From Lepidodermella squamata (lineage: Eukaryota; Gastrotricha): a stretch of DNA of 64,000 nucleotides. The DNA is taken from assembly GCA_047495785.1 (NCBI GenBank), contig JBLDXI010000001.1, positions 1,426,001 to 1,490,000 of the forward strand. The letters are read 5' to 3'. The notes below the pieces were generated by a model that saw only the letters and a list, made by a program, of their open reading frames with translations, searched no databases and was not told where the DNA came from. Positions 11,601 through 21,439 of the stretch are shown here, piece by piece; positions within the stretch are counted from its first letter, which is position 1; each line of letters starts with the position of its first letter. The position numbers and the translations under genes were made by a program.

Positions 11601-12096
11601 GCTCTCAGCATCGGCTATATAAATTTATAATTGTATATAAAAAATTTAAAAAATACAGTTTGCGTCACGGCAGCGATTTAAACTGCAAAACTTAACACAC
11701 CGCAACTTCCGAGCTTATACCTTGAACAATTCTATATCGTCCTATGACGTAATTTTTATAATAATAAGTTTCCGTGTTTGACAGGTAGCTTCTATAAAAA
11801 TCGTATAAGAGAGACACTTGAGAATTGCGCTCGCTTATAATTGTGGTTTTGCGCATTTTTATTGATGTTGAAGTCCGGTTCAACTATCGCAGCGCGTCTT
11901 GCGTGCTCCAATATTTTGAAGCGGGCCCTTGAGAGCCATGTCGTTACCGTAAACACAATCTAGGCTTTGAGGTATATCCCATTTTCCGGTACACTTTTTG
12001 ATGGAAAATCGAAATAAGCCAAGGCTTTATTTTTCTTGGAATAGGACTATTATCGTTTGTAATAACTCAATTAAACTCGACTAATTCAGCTTCGAA
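8605..12096. other. 3.5-kb non-coding block upstream of the EF-hand genes
   Basis: I find no exon with domain or splice support. A (CAT/ATC)n microsatellite occupies 9558-9595; it creates a spurious His- or Asp-rich frame on either strand. Between about 9300 and 11600 the DNA is unusually rich in GCGCGC and CGCG words against an AT-rich background. It contains several TATA-like words (for example near 10180) but no gene to attach them to. It may be regulatory DNA for the EF-hand pair; that is inference. Confidence 0.4.
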
Positions 12097-12378
12097 ATGG
12101 CCGCTTTGACTGAAAAAGAAGTGAACGATCTTTTTGTCGAATGCGACTCGAACAAGGACAAGCTTCTTGATCTGGACGAATTCGCCATTTTGGTGAGCAA
12201 AATCGAAAAAGGCGCCCACCGCTCGCGTGAAGATCTTGAAAAACTGTTCGTCGCTGTCGACACCAACAGTAAGATTATTATGAGATGACCTGAATTTGTA
12301 TTTTTACCTGCATTTTTCGTTACAGAAAACGGCCGGATTTGCATTGGAGAACTTCAAGCTCATTTCTGCAAGAAATAA
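12097..12378 (+). CDS. Small two-EF-hand Ca2+-binding protein, copy 1
   Basis: Exons 12097-12268 and 12326-12378 (57-bp intron) give 74 aa starting MAALTEKEV. There are two EF-hand loops: DSNKDKLLDLDE at about residues 17-28 and DTNKNGRICIGE at about 54-65, the latter rebuilt exactly across the intron. Ligand positions 1, 3, 5 and 12 (D/N/D/E) are present in both, so Ca2+ binding is expected. There is no signal peptide or membrane segment; it is probably cytosolic. It is the same length (74 aa) as the gene at 13219-13619, with the second EF-hand split at the same codon, so the two are a tandem duplication. Small two-EF-hand proteins are used as Ca2+ buffers or sensors; the partner is unknown. 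Confidence 0.85.
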
Positions 12379-13218
12379 ACGGCGACAAACAAAAATGATA
12401 ACGCTGCAGCAGGAATGCTGATTGGCGATTAACTTGATAAATTAAATTAAATGTTTCTCTAGTCAATATCCTATGTCTTTACCTAAGTCGCTATGATGAT
12501 CATTTCTGTACCTGCAATGTAAGTGATACGGAGCAAACAACAAAACAAACTGCCTTCTAATTTATAAATTAAAAACAGAAATATCAATCAATTAGATAAC
12601 TTTAGCAAGCCTTCTCTCGAACTCTGAGGAATATCTGCTTTTGTTCACGTGGTTAATCAATAAATCAGTTTAATTAGGGGAGTTCAGACTGACTTTTTTA
12701 CTTGTTATTGTGTTATTGTTATTATATAGGAGCCGGTGGGTGCCAGCGTTTAAAAGGGCGGGGCGGCTAATTTAGCCGGCATCATTTCGCCTGAAGCTCT
12801 CTCGTTGATTTACTTTCTCGCATTTCAAAGCACTTTGCAATTTCAGCATGGAAATAGGTTTCGACTCCTATTATTGGCCCAACCCTTGAATAATAGAGCC
12901 AATGACGCAGAGAAACTTAATTTTTTCGCCGCCGCCGCCGCCGTCGTCGTCGTCGCTCTCGGGCGATTAAGCCAACCCACACACCGCTAGATTCGTTACA
13001 TATTTACCTCTCGCGTGCTGCCGCGCCGCGCCGGCCAGGTAGCGATCGGTCTTATTATACTCGCTATTCGAGCAGGCCTTATTTTCGGAAATGAGCTCTG
13101 CAATTTAAAACAAATACGCAAGAAATTTTCTATCGTTGCTTTTTAGTCGCACAGAATAGGAGCATTTTATTTCTTCAAATTTAACCTTTCTTAAATTTTA
13201 TTCCGAAGCAGCTGAGCT

Positions 13219-13619
13219 ATGGTAATTTTTCGCAAATTTTCAGAAATATCTGAAATTAATTGCTTTGTTTTTTAATTACGCAGCGCACCTTAACTGAAGA
13301 AGGTAAATATTTCAAAATTAAACAGTCTCTAATTCACTAAATTTTTCTAAATTGCAGAAGTCGCCAACCTTTTCTCGAAATGCGATGCCAACAGCGACAA
13401 GGAGTTGGATATCAACGAATTCGCTGAATTCATGAAGGAGGTCGGCGCTGCTGATATGCCGCGCGCTGACGTCGAGGCTTTCTTTCACGAGGTCGATAAA
13501 AACAGTAAGGAATTATTGACCTGAAAAATATGGCGCATTGCTAAAGCTCATTATTTTTGTTAGGTGATGGCCGAATCCAGCTTAAAGAGCTGAAAGATGC
13601 CGTTGCCAATCGCCACTAA
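13219..13619 (+). CDS. Small two-EF-hand Ca2+-binding protein, copy 2
   Basis: Four exons: 13219-13221 (only the ATG), 13284-13302 (19 nt), 13358-13504 and 13564-13619. They give 74 aa beginning MRTLTEEEV, exactly the length of copy 1. EF-hand loops are DANSDKELDINE and DKNSDGRIQLKE. The start rests on three things: the GT donor directly after ATG, the in-frame 19-nt exon, and the identical final length and similar opening (MAALTEKEV versus MRTLTEEEV). Compared with copy 1 the 5' end carries two extra introns, of 62 and 55 bp. It is probably cytosolic and Ca2+-binding. The initiating 3-nt coding exon is the least certain part. Confidence 0.75.
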
Positions 13620-13853
13620 ACCATCGGAGTCGACGGGACAAGGACATTACTTTCATGTTAACAAATCATAATACTGAATGATGACTAGTATAATAGGCTC
13701 CAAAATTAAGGTTTATCATCGTTAGCCCAAAATAATTATCAGAAAACACTGCCGTGAATTTGAATTGTATTATTGTGACCTTTATATAATCAATCCGCAG
13801 GGACATCACGTATTAGGATAGAATCGAATAAAGTTAAATATAGGAACGTAATT

Positions 13854-14825
13854 TCAGCCGCTGCTTGGCGGGAGCCCCTTCGGAGGCTTTGTAGTTGAAG
13901 TTGGCTTTCTTGTTGTTGTTGTTGACGATTTGCTGTCTGAAAAATGAGTTTAAATTTAATTAAGACGTCGACAGATTTGCTGAGCTTACACGGCAGATTT
14001 CTGACGACATCGACGCCGTCATCAGTGGTATCAGTAACAGACGGTAATCCGGTGAATTCGTCCCCGTTAGTGGTCGGATTCTCGGTCGTTTGCCGTCCCA
14101 CTGGCATGCGGCCTCCATTTCCTCCGGGAGATCCGTTATTGCGTCCTGCTGGGAACCCCGGGAAACCTCCAGGGAACCCTTCAGTTGACCCGTTGCGACC
14201 ACGCATTGGTGGCCAGGGGAAGCCTCCGGATGAGTCGTCTCCTGTCCTGTTTCTACCCATTGGCGGCCAGGAGAAGCCACCGGGAAAGCCATCCCCAGTT
14301 CTGTTTCCACTAAGCGGCGGAACCAGGATGAATGCCGGGAAACTGCCATTACCAACCGGCCAATTTACCGCAGTTCCGTTTCCACTAAGCGGCGGAACCA
14401 GGATGAATGACGGGATACTGCCATTAACAAAGGACCCATTTACGAAAGGCGGGAAGCGACTCCGACCACCATCACGATCTCCGTTGCCACGGCGGCCCCC
14501 TCCTGATGGTGAATTCTCATTGTCATCGCCACCATCATCCCCATTGTCACTTTTCCGACCAACTCGATCTCCCCAAGGGAAACCACCTCCACTGTTTCTT
14601 TGCGGCGGCGGGAATGGACGAGCACCATCTTGGTCGTCATCCCAGCCATCATCAACCGGTTCGTCGTCATCAACATCTCGTTTGTTACCACCGCCTTGCC
14701 CACCGCCACCCCATCGCTGGCCTGTAAAAAGGGCTGGTTAAGAATACGAATGAATAAATCATTTCCCAATTCTAACCAGATACGACAGCAATGCCGAACA
14801 AAATAATAGCCGATGTCAGCCTCAT
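13854..14825 (-). CDS. Secreted Gly/Pro/Asn/Asp-rich low-complexity protein, copy 1
   Basis: Exons 14825-14777, 14721-13990 and 13936-13854 on the minus strand give 287 aa. A signal peptide (MRLTSAIILFGIAVVS) is followed by QRWGGGGQGG, an acidic Asp-rich part, then repeats built from GGFPWPPM, NGSTEGFPGGFPG and similar Phe-Pro-Gly units. After that come a QTTENPTT / TTDDGVDVV segment and a basic Thr/Pro tail (TTTRKPTSTTKPP) ending PPSSG. It has no Cys-rich domain and no known fold. The composition suggests a disordered secreted structural or mucus/cuticle-type protein; that is inference. It is a tandem paralogue of the gene at 17928-19134, and similarity continues into 5' and 3' flanks. Both start codons share the upstream CTGAAACTTGAGAA context. 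Confidence 0.75.
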
Positions 14826-14877
14826 TTCTCAAGTTTCAGGATTATAGAGTAGATCACTTCATAAAAATCTCCCTCGC

Positions 14878-14883
14878 TTATAA
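14878..14883 (-). promoter_or_regulatory. TATA box of Gly/Pro-rich gene copy 1
   Basis: TATAAG followed by CGAGGGAGATTTTT lies about 53 bp upstream of the start codon at 14825. The same TATAA-CGAGGGAGATTTT arrangement precedes the paralogue at 19134, so it is conserved between duplicates. A second TATAAACG lies just further upstream (14888-14893). Confidence 0.55.
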
Positions 14884-16038
14884 GGCGTTTATAAGGCAAG
14901 AATTGTCTTGTTAGCCTCATTGCAGCGTGCTGTTTACCGCGAATTACTTCCATCACTGCTCAGCCAAGTTCTGTCGTACGTGTTGTCAAAAACGTGAAAA
15001 AGTAATTGGAACGGTGAATAAGAAAACATTTTGGGTGCGTTTCTTTATTACCAGCCATTTTTCATTTTAAAATTACAATGAAACTCAGACATCTTACCTC
15101 ATCTTAACATCTTACCTCAGACATCTTTGTTACCAGCCATTTTTTATTTTAAAATTACAATGAAACTCAGACATTACTTTATCACATTTTTTCATCATTT
15201 TCCAAAAAAATAATTTTAGTGAAATCACGCGTGCTGATTATAAAATACAGTAATAGGGTAAGGTTACCTAAATCTGCATACAAAATTTCCACTTTTTTCA
15301 AACGCTTGTCATTCCATGAGGTTCTCCGGGCTTAAATTTTGACCATAAACAGTCAGAACCCATTCCAATAAGCTCACAAAATCTCATGAGCCAATTCCTC
15401 ACCGTTAGGGAGCCATCGTTGGTGAAAGTCAAAAAAAGGCAAACATCTAAAATCGTTCGAATCTGCATAAAAGCTTCACTTCTAAACCTAGTCTTCGCGC
15501 TGGAAACTTGAAACATTAGTTCGATGCGGTTTTCTTTAAGCAGGATCTTTTCACAAAATGCGCGTGTTTTTTAGTGTATAGCGCACTTTTTGCGCAATCC
15601 TACCAATTTTTGTCAAACCTTTTCTCCGGCTGTACTACTTCAAATCAGACTCCAATTTTTTATGGTGAATAGACGTGGTCTTAAACTTCAAAACTGCAAA
15701 AGGTTGGGCCGAGCCTTGTGCAACGGCCAAGCCTTGGCGCCCGCCTGAAGCTGAAAAAATTAAACAAAAAATTTCGCAAAAAGATCTCATTTTCAACGAA
15801 TTTCTTCGTCGAATTATCGTGTGTCGCCGATTTAAACGAATTTTCGCATGGAGATAAAGAATGCTTGGAACTACTTAGCCCCAAAGGGGCGGGTCCGTAT
15901 ACGCAATGGAGGATTTTCAGGAATAAAACCCACTTTTTGATATAACGCGCGTAACAATAGCCGTCCCAATAGCAAACAATCGACATAGGATGTTCTCGTT
16001 TTGTTGAAAAATCTACAGCTCTTCAACTTCTGTTCTCT

Positions 16039-16393
16039 ATGGTGAGACAACAATTGGAGAAAAGGCTGAGTTCGTCAAATTATCCTTTCAACATGGCGAA
16101 TCGCCAATGGCTGCAATTCGAGCTTTTTGCCGACAACGCAACTACAACGGAAAAATAAAGGTTCCGCAAAAGACTCATATCATGGAATGGGTCCGCCGAT
16201 TTTAACATTGCTTGGTTAAGAATAACCGTGTTCCTCATCAACCTTCAGTGCGCACCAAAAGAATGATCAAGTCCATCCGAAGAGCCATCAAGTATGTACT
16301 CAATTAAAAACATAATTAGCTGAGAACTACTTGGCCTGGTAATTCGCCCGACCTCAACTGCTGTGATTACTGCTGGCTCTGGGGCGACCGAAG
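16039..16393 (+). pseudogene. Degraded IS630/Tc1-mariner-type transposase
   Basis: The reading AEFVKLSFQHGESPMAAIRA and on to HIMEWVRRF resembles the N-terminal helix-turn-helix of the DUF4817 type found in animal mariner-like transposases. It is cut by a TAA at about 16204. The segment NNRVPHQPSVRTKRMIKSI follows, and then at 16332-16390 the C-terminal catalytic signature WPGNSPDLNCCDY-WLWGD, in another frame. The middle of the catalytic domain, including the first two catalytic acidic residues, is missing. It is therefore a dead, internally deleted copy. No convincing terminal inverted repeats were found. Confidence 0.7.
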
Positions 16394-17466
16394 GGAAACT
16401 TGGCAATTAAATCGGCAGACTATGGGAACAAACAAAATTTAGCATTTTGTAGTTGTATCATTAAAGGCCCTCCGCCTTTTTCGACGCTATAGGCACATTA
16501 TTTGTTTGACAGATCACAGAAATAATTCGCCCCCATGCTAATCACGGCTCTATGGTCGAATGACACATGGATCTCGATGTATAGTTGTTATTGTTTATGT
16601 ATTTTTTGTTGAAGTTTGGTTTGGATAGAAAAGCAGAAAATTGCAGATTCGTTGGTCGACCTTCGCGGCTTTGACGGGCAGGGAGAAAGGCTCATTTCAG
16701 GGCTATAGTGGCACAAAGCGTATTTTCTGAAATGATTGAAGGCAGGGATTAGCTCATATGAAAACGGCTTACGATGCATATCCAATATCCCTAATCACAC
16801 CAGGCTCTTCATAGAGCTAAAGGCTTAAAGGCTCAGGGCTCAGAGCTCAAGGATCCGGTGTTAGGTGTCAGGCTCAGGCTCTCGAAGACGAGCTATAGCT
16901 CAGAAAACAGTCCAAGAATTGACCAAATGGCGGTTAAAAAACTAACTTGGGTCAACATTTCTTTGACATAGATACTGTACGCACTGATAAAGAAACGAAA
17001 AACAGATTTTGCTCATGGTTAGAATGCTTCAACGCTGCCCTATAAGAGCAGCTGGGAGCATAAGAGCATCCGGCGGTCGCCGGCTTCAACTTCGTCCCAT
17101 TGATGCATGATGGGTTGTAAGATGGTTTGGAAGAACTTGGTTCAACAATATGTCCCTTCAGCGGTGATATTATTTCAACAGGCGACACTTCAGTAACTGC
17201 CACTTCAGCAGAAGACGTTTTCTACATCAAAAAATCTTTTTAGCGAAGGAAATTTACTTGAGCGGAACCTAATAGTACCTAGTTTGCCAAATGTTTATTT
17301 TTCCAAAATAATATTCTAAGAATCAGCACAAATTACCCAACCTGCAGCAAGATTTAAGAGGCGCGCCGCACGAGGACATAACACGTTAAGACGTAAAATT
17401 ATTTAAAAAAAAATAAAAAATGCGATTGAAAAGTCAATTTTGACAAGTATTTTCGCACTTACACGG

Positions 17467-17494
17467 CATGTGACGTAGATATCTACGTCACATG
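17467..17494. repeat. Perfect 28-bp palindrome with two TGACGTA words
   Basis: CATGTGACGTAGAT is followed immediately by its exact reverse complement ATCTACGTCACATG. Each arm contains TGACGTA, close to the CRE/bZIP site TGACGTCA. It lies about 430 bp beyond the 3' end of the gene at 17928-19134, in AT-rich spacer. Confidence 0.8.
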
Positions 17495-17927
17495 TTACAA
17501 GGGGGTGGGCAGTGCGTTCGATGAGCCAGGAGAAAAATATTTTTCTATCATACGTATTTTATGAATTTCAGCCGCAATCGCGTCGAATAACTTAGCACAG
17601 ATTCAACAAGTGATAATTGGTGCGTACTTTTTCTCCGCACACCTTGCACTCCTTAATCGCGCTTGCGATTGCCGGCGTCCCATATCGCTCAGAGCCGCCG
17701 TAAGCCGCCGAAACACGCCTGGATAAGTAAACAACGGGTGGATACACGCTGTAAGTGGTATTGAGCGTTGAATGCTCTTATAGCACAGCGTTTAAATGTT
17801 AGCCTAATAACTATCCGAAAACACTGCCGTGAATTTGAATCATTTTGACCTTTATTTATTCAATCTGCAGGAACATAACATTTTACGATAGAAGTGAATG
17901 AAGTTAAATATAGGAACGTATTTATTT

Positions 17928-19134
17928 TCAGCCGCTGCTTGGCGGGGGCCCCTTTGGAGGCCTTGTAGTTGAAGTTGGCTTTCTTGTTGTTGTTGAAGTT
18001 TTGCTGTCTGAAAAATAAGTTTAAAATTTAATTAAGACGTCGACAGATTTGCTGAGCTTACTCGGCAGATTTCTGACGACATCGACGCCGTCATCAGTGG
18101 TATCAGTAACAGGCGGTAATCCGGTGAATTCGTCCCCGTTAGCGGTCGGATCTTCGGTCGTTTGCCGACCCCGACCGCCTGGCCTACCGCCCCCGTTTCC
18201 TCCGGGAAACCCGCTAGGAAAGCCATCCCAACCAGACCCGTTGTTACGTCCTCCTGGGAACCTCGGAAAACCTCCAGGGAAACCACCAGTTGACCCGTTG
18301 AATCCTGATGGTGGCCAGGGAAAGCCAGTGTTTCCAGTGTTTCCACGCATTGGTGGAGGAAAACCTCCAGGGAACCCACCAGTTGACCCGTTGAAGCCGG
18401 ATGGTGGCCAGGGAAAGCCAGTGTTTCCAGTGTTCCCGCGCATTGGTGGCCGCGGGAACCCCCCGGATGAGTTATTTCCATCCATTGGCGGCCAGGTGAA
18501 GCCACCAGGAAAACCATCGCCAGTGTTTCCACCAGGCGGGAATGCCGGGAAACTACCATTACCACCAGGGAAATTTCCGAAAGGCGGGAAAGGTGGGAAG
18601 CGACCTCGACCGCCATCACGGCCTCCGTTCCCACGGCGGCCCCCTCCTGAAGGTGAATTCCCATTGTCACCATAACCAGAATCACCGTTGCCTCCATTCC
18701 AATCACCAGTATCCCCTCTCCTTCGCCCAGATGGTCGCCCAGTGTCGCCGTTATCACCCCCGTTATCATCATCGCCACCATCATCCCCATTGTCACCGTT
18801 CCAGTTACCTCGGCCTCCGCCTTGACCTCCCCAAGGGAAGCCGCCTCCACCGTTTCTTCGCGGCGGCGGTGGCGGAAACGGGAATGGAGGGCCATCTTGG
18901 TCATCATCCGAGCCATCATCGACCGGTGCGTCGTCATCAGCACCTCGTCTGTTACCTCCGCCTTGCCCTCCGCCTTGCCCTCCGCCTTGTCCTCCGCCTT
19001 GCCCTCTGCCACCCCATCGTTGGCCTGTAAAAATGGTTGGTTAAGAATACGAATGAATACCGCATTTCCTAATTCTAACCAGATACGACAGCAATGCCGA
19101 ACACTGTCAAAATAATAGCCGATGTCAGCCTCAT
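17928..19134 (-). CDS. Secreted Gly/Pro/Asn/Asp-rich low-complexity protein, copy 2
   Basis: Exons 19134-19080, 19024-18062 and 18007-17928 on the minus strand give 365 aa. A signal peptide (MRLTSAIILTVFGIAVVS) is followed by GGQ repeats, an Asp-rich stretch (ADDDAPVDDGSDDDQDG), a poly-Pro run (PFPFPPPPP), and then Gly/Asn/Asp repeats. Next come internal duplications of MRGNTGNTGFPWPPSGFNG-STGGFPGGF, at least two near-identical copies. The QTTEDPTA / TTDDGVDVV segment and the TTTRKPTSTTRPP tail ending PPSSG match the shorter paralogue at 13854-14825. It has no cysteine-rich domain and no recognised fold. A secreted structural role is inferred from the signal peptide and composition. Its larger size comes from repeat expansion in exon 2. 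Confidence 0.8.
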
Positions 19135-19185
19135 TTCTCAAGTTTCAGGATTACGGAGGAGATTACTTCATCAAAATCTCCCTCG

Positions 19186-19191
19186 TTTATA
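19186..19191 (-). promoter_or_regulatory. TATA box of Gly/Pro-rich gene copy 2
   Basis: TATAAACGAGGGAGATTTT begins about 52 bp upstream of the start codon. The block TATAA-CGAGGGAGATTTT is conserved in front of the tandem paralogue, in which the TATA word is duplicated. Confidence 0.6.
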
Positions 19192-19401
19192 AGGCTTTGA
19201 GCTTTGGATATACGTGACTTAGCGGCAAGAATTTTCTTGTTAGCCCAATCATCAATAGAATGTTATAGCGTGATGTTTGCCGCAAATTACTTCTACCACT
19301 GCTCAGCCAAGTTCTGTCATACGTGTTGTAAAAAAAATGATGAAATGTGAAAAACGAGTTGGAACGGTGAATAAGAATAAATTTTATCAGGCTATATATG
19401 T

Positions 19402-20428
19402 CTATAATGCCATCTGGATAACGGAAATAGTGATAACAATAACGCTAGCGAGATTCATTGATGATCCGGACGAACAACCATCGTCGGAACTTATTTGTCG
19501 ATTGTTCATGGGTTTCGCCCTCTGCTTTGGCGGGGCGGGAGTGGCTGCAGCAGTGGTTGTTGGAGGATCCGTCCGCGGCACCCTCGGACCATTATTGCCA
19601 CCTCCATCCATGTTGTCTCCAGGTCTGAACCCTCCATTTTGGCCGCCATTCTGTCCACCATTGGGTCCCATTCCACCATTGGGCCCCATTCCACCCATTC
19701 CACCCATTCCACCCATTCCACCCTGACCTCCACCCTGACCTCCACCCTGACCTCCACCCTGACCTCCACCCGGGCCTCCTTGGCCTGGTGGTCTGTTGGG
19801 CATATCCCACTCAGAGGCCTCCTCGTCTGTCAACGTAACACCGCAAACTTGAGCGCAGGCTTTGATCGTTTGGAAATTGTTTCCTTCACTGGGAGGACGG
19901 CAGCCGACGAAAGCTTGACACTTTTTAGCCGTATCGCTGTAAAAGAATCGTATCTTCACCTTGTCCAGTTCACCTGGACAGATGTCTTCGCGCAATCGGA
20001 AGCTGCGACGGCACACTAATGAAATAAAAGTAAAGGATATCAAGTTCTGTCAATTTAAACGAACCAGCTGCATTTGGCAGGGTGTCGTTTGTTGTCTCGG
20101 GGCTTGTGATGGACATCATGATTGTCGCGAGACCGCCATGGCCCATTCCAGGCGGACCCATGCCACCCTGCCCTCCCCCCATTCCCATCATACCTCCTGA
20201 CCCACCCCCGAATCCTCCCTGGCCTCCTTGTCCACGGCCGCCTTGCCCGCCACCTTGACCTCCTCCAGGACCTCCCCCTCCGCCAAAACCACCGAATCCC
20301 CCGAACAATCCCCCGAAACCACCCCCACCACCACCACCACCACCACCACCGCCGCCGCCGCCGCCGCCGCCTTGTTGTGCTGCTGCGAATCGCACGATAG
20401 CGAGAGCTAAAGCCACTTTTTGCCACAT
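19402..20428 (-). CDS. Secreted/anchored Gly-rich protein with a divergent Kunitz domain, copy 1
   Basis: Exons 20428-20065 and 20015-19402 on the minus strand (49-bp intron) give 325 aa. A signal peptide (MWQKVALALAIVRFAAAQ) precedes a run of more than 15 glycines and GGQ/GFGG repeats. Then comes a Kunitz-like domain at about residues 122-180 (VCRRSFRLREDICPGELDK, RFFYSDTAKKC, FVGC, NNFQTIKAC, AQVC). It is followed by Gly/Gln/Met repeats encoded by 9-bp and 12-bp tandem repeats (about 19690-19769), a Thr/Pro part, and a hydrophobic C-terminus (ASVIVITISVIQMAL) after small residues, which looks like a GPI-attachment signal. All six Kunitz cysteines are present, but spacing is non-canonical: 5 residues between Cys 3 and 4 instead of 7. 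Protease inhibition is therefore uncertain. It is paralogous to the gene at 20675-21439. Confidence 0.8.
19690..19769. repeat. Coding minisatellites (9-bp x4, then 12-bp x4)
   Basis: CACCCATTC is repeated about four times, then CCCTGACCTCCA about four times, inside the Gly-rich part of the Kunitz gene on the opposite strand. They encode GMG and GGQG repeats. The same gene carries a GGN-type run near 20320-20375. Confidence 0.85.
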
Positions 20429-20674
20429 TTCTACTAAGTGTTAGAAAAACTCTTACTGAGAGATGACATACATTTTCCTGACGCTTGTTTCGTGACCTCG
20501 TGGTTGTAAAAAATTGAGAAGGGAAACAAAGGGTAGCATTGTTTATTCTGGTTTTTGGCTGCCATGGCTATGCACAGTTAGAGAGCTAACTTTTTTTTCA
20601 TGTAGTTCTGTTTTTCCTATGGGTCATGTAGGCGTGAAGGTGCTGGAAGTAAAATAATTGGAAGAGGCTCGATT

Positions 20675-21439
20675 TTAATTGTTTTTAATGCCATGATTGA
20701 TTGCACGATTGCCACTAGGCCCTGCAAACACATTGCCACTGAACTGGCCTAGACGCTGCTGCTGGGTATTGCCACTATTACTGCCAGCATGGTTGCTCCC
20801 GTGGTTGCCCATTCCCATGCCGCTATGGTAGCTGCCCCATTGCGAGAACATGTCACTCCAATACCCCGTGACATTAACGTTGCAAACTCGGCCGCATGCT
20901 TCAAGGCTGACAAAGTTGTTTCCAGGAGAATTCGGCTTGCAGCCAAAAAACATCTTGCACTTCTTGGTATTCGCCCGATCATAAAAGAAACGGCTCCTTG
21001 TCTTGTTCAGCTCACCAACACAGACGTCCTCAAGTCGAACATCAGTTGCGCAAACAGCTTTGTCAGGATCGGTCTCATTTTCGCTGCGTCCCCACATTCC
21101 AAAGCCCATTCCTTGGTAAAAAGAAATAGCTGATGAAAGTGATGAGCTTCTTATTCGGGAAAACTTACCCATCATTCCACCTTTCCCCCCACCCCAATTC
21201 CCCCAGTTTCCCCGATCTCCCCACATATTGGTGCCATTACCGTTATTGCCGAAGTTACCGAAATTGTTTCCCCAGGAGCGCCCGCCGTTTCTCCAGTCAC
21301 CTCCCCCAAAATTTCCCCAGGGGTTGTTGCCCGGATTGCCATTGCTGCCCTGATTACCGTTATTATTGTTATTTTGGGCAACAGAACTATTCGCGAGGTA
21401 CAAAACAGCTAATGCGAATAAGGTAACTTTGAATACCAT
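20675..21439 (-). CDS. Secreted Asn/Gly-rich protein with a divergent Kunitz domain, copy 2
   Basis: Exons 21439-21169 and 21111-20675 on the minus strand give 235 aa. The 57-bp intron is a multiple of three without stop, so it looks like open frame, but it carries GTAAGT at the donor and CAAG at the acceptor. I start at the ATG giving MVFKVTLFALAVLYLANSSVA, a clean signal peptide; an upstream in-frame ATG at 21499 would bury it. An Asn/Gly/Trp-rich part (NNNNNGNQGSNG, WGNFGGG) leads to a Kunitz-like domain (VCATDVRLEDVCVGELNK, RFFYD, KKCKMFFGC, NNFVSLEAC, GRVC) with the same shortened Cys3-Cys4 spacing as its neighbour. The tail is rich in Gly, Asn, His and Gln. It has no hydrophobic C-terminus, so unlike copy 1 it should be freely secreted. 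Confidence 0.8.
   Translation of the reverse strand: MVFKVTLFALAVLYLANSSVAQNNNNNGNQGSNGNPGNNPWGNFGGGDWRNGGRSWGNNFGNFGNNGNGTNMWGDRGNWGNWGGGKGGMMGKFSRIRSSSLSSAISFYQGMGFGMWGRSENETDPDKAVCATDVRLEDVCVGELNKTRSRFFYDRANTKKCKMFFGCKPNSPGNNFVSLEACGRVCNVNVTGYWSDMFSQWGSYHSGMGMGNHGSNHAGSNSGNTQQQRLGQFSGNVFAGPSGNRAINHGIKNN

Larger units (their letters stand above)
14894..17850. other. Spacer between the Gly/Pro-rich genes with repeats and a transposase relic
   Basis: It contains an 82-bp direct duplication (15049-15130 and 15131 onwards, sharing ACCAGCCATTTTT and AAAATTACAATGAAACTCAG), a degraded Tc1/mariner-type transposase (16039-16393), clustered AGGCTC words (16800-16890), and a 28-bp palindrome (17467-17494). 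A minus-strand open stretch at 17203-16952 has ordinary composition but no start, domain or supported splice sites. No intact gene was found. Confidence 0.5.

Noticed and set aside
16952-17203. Minus-strand open stretch with ordinary composition (KGHIVEPSSSKPSYNPSC)
   Set aside because: The only possible upstream intron would be 36 bp, there is no convincing start or domain, and no paralogue in the window.
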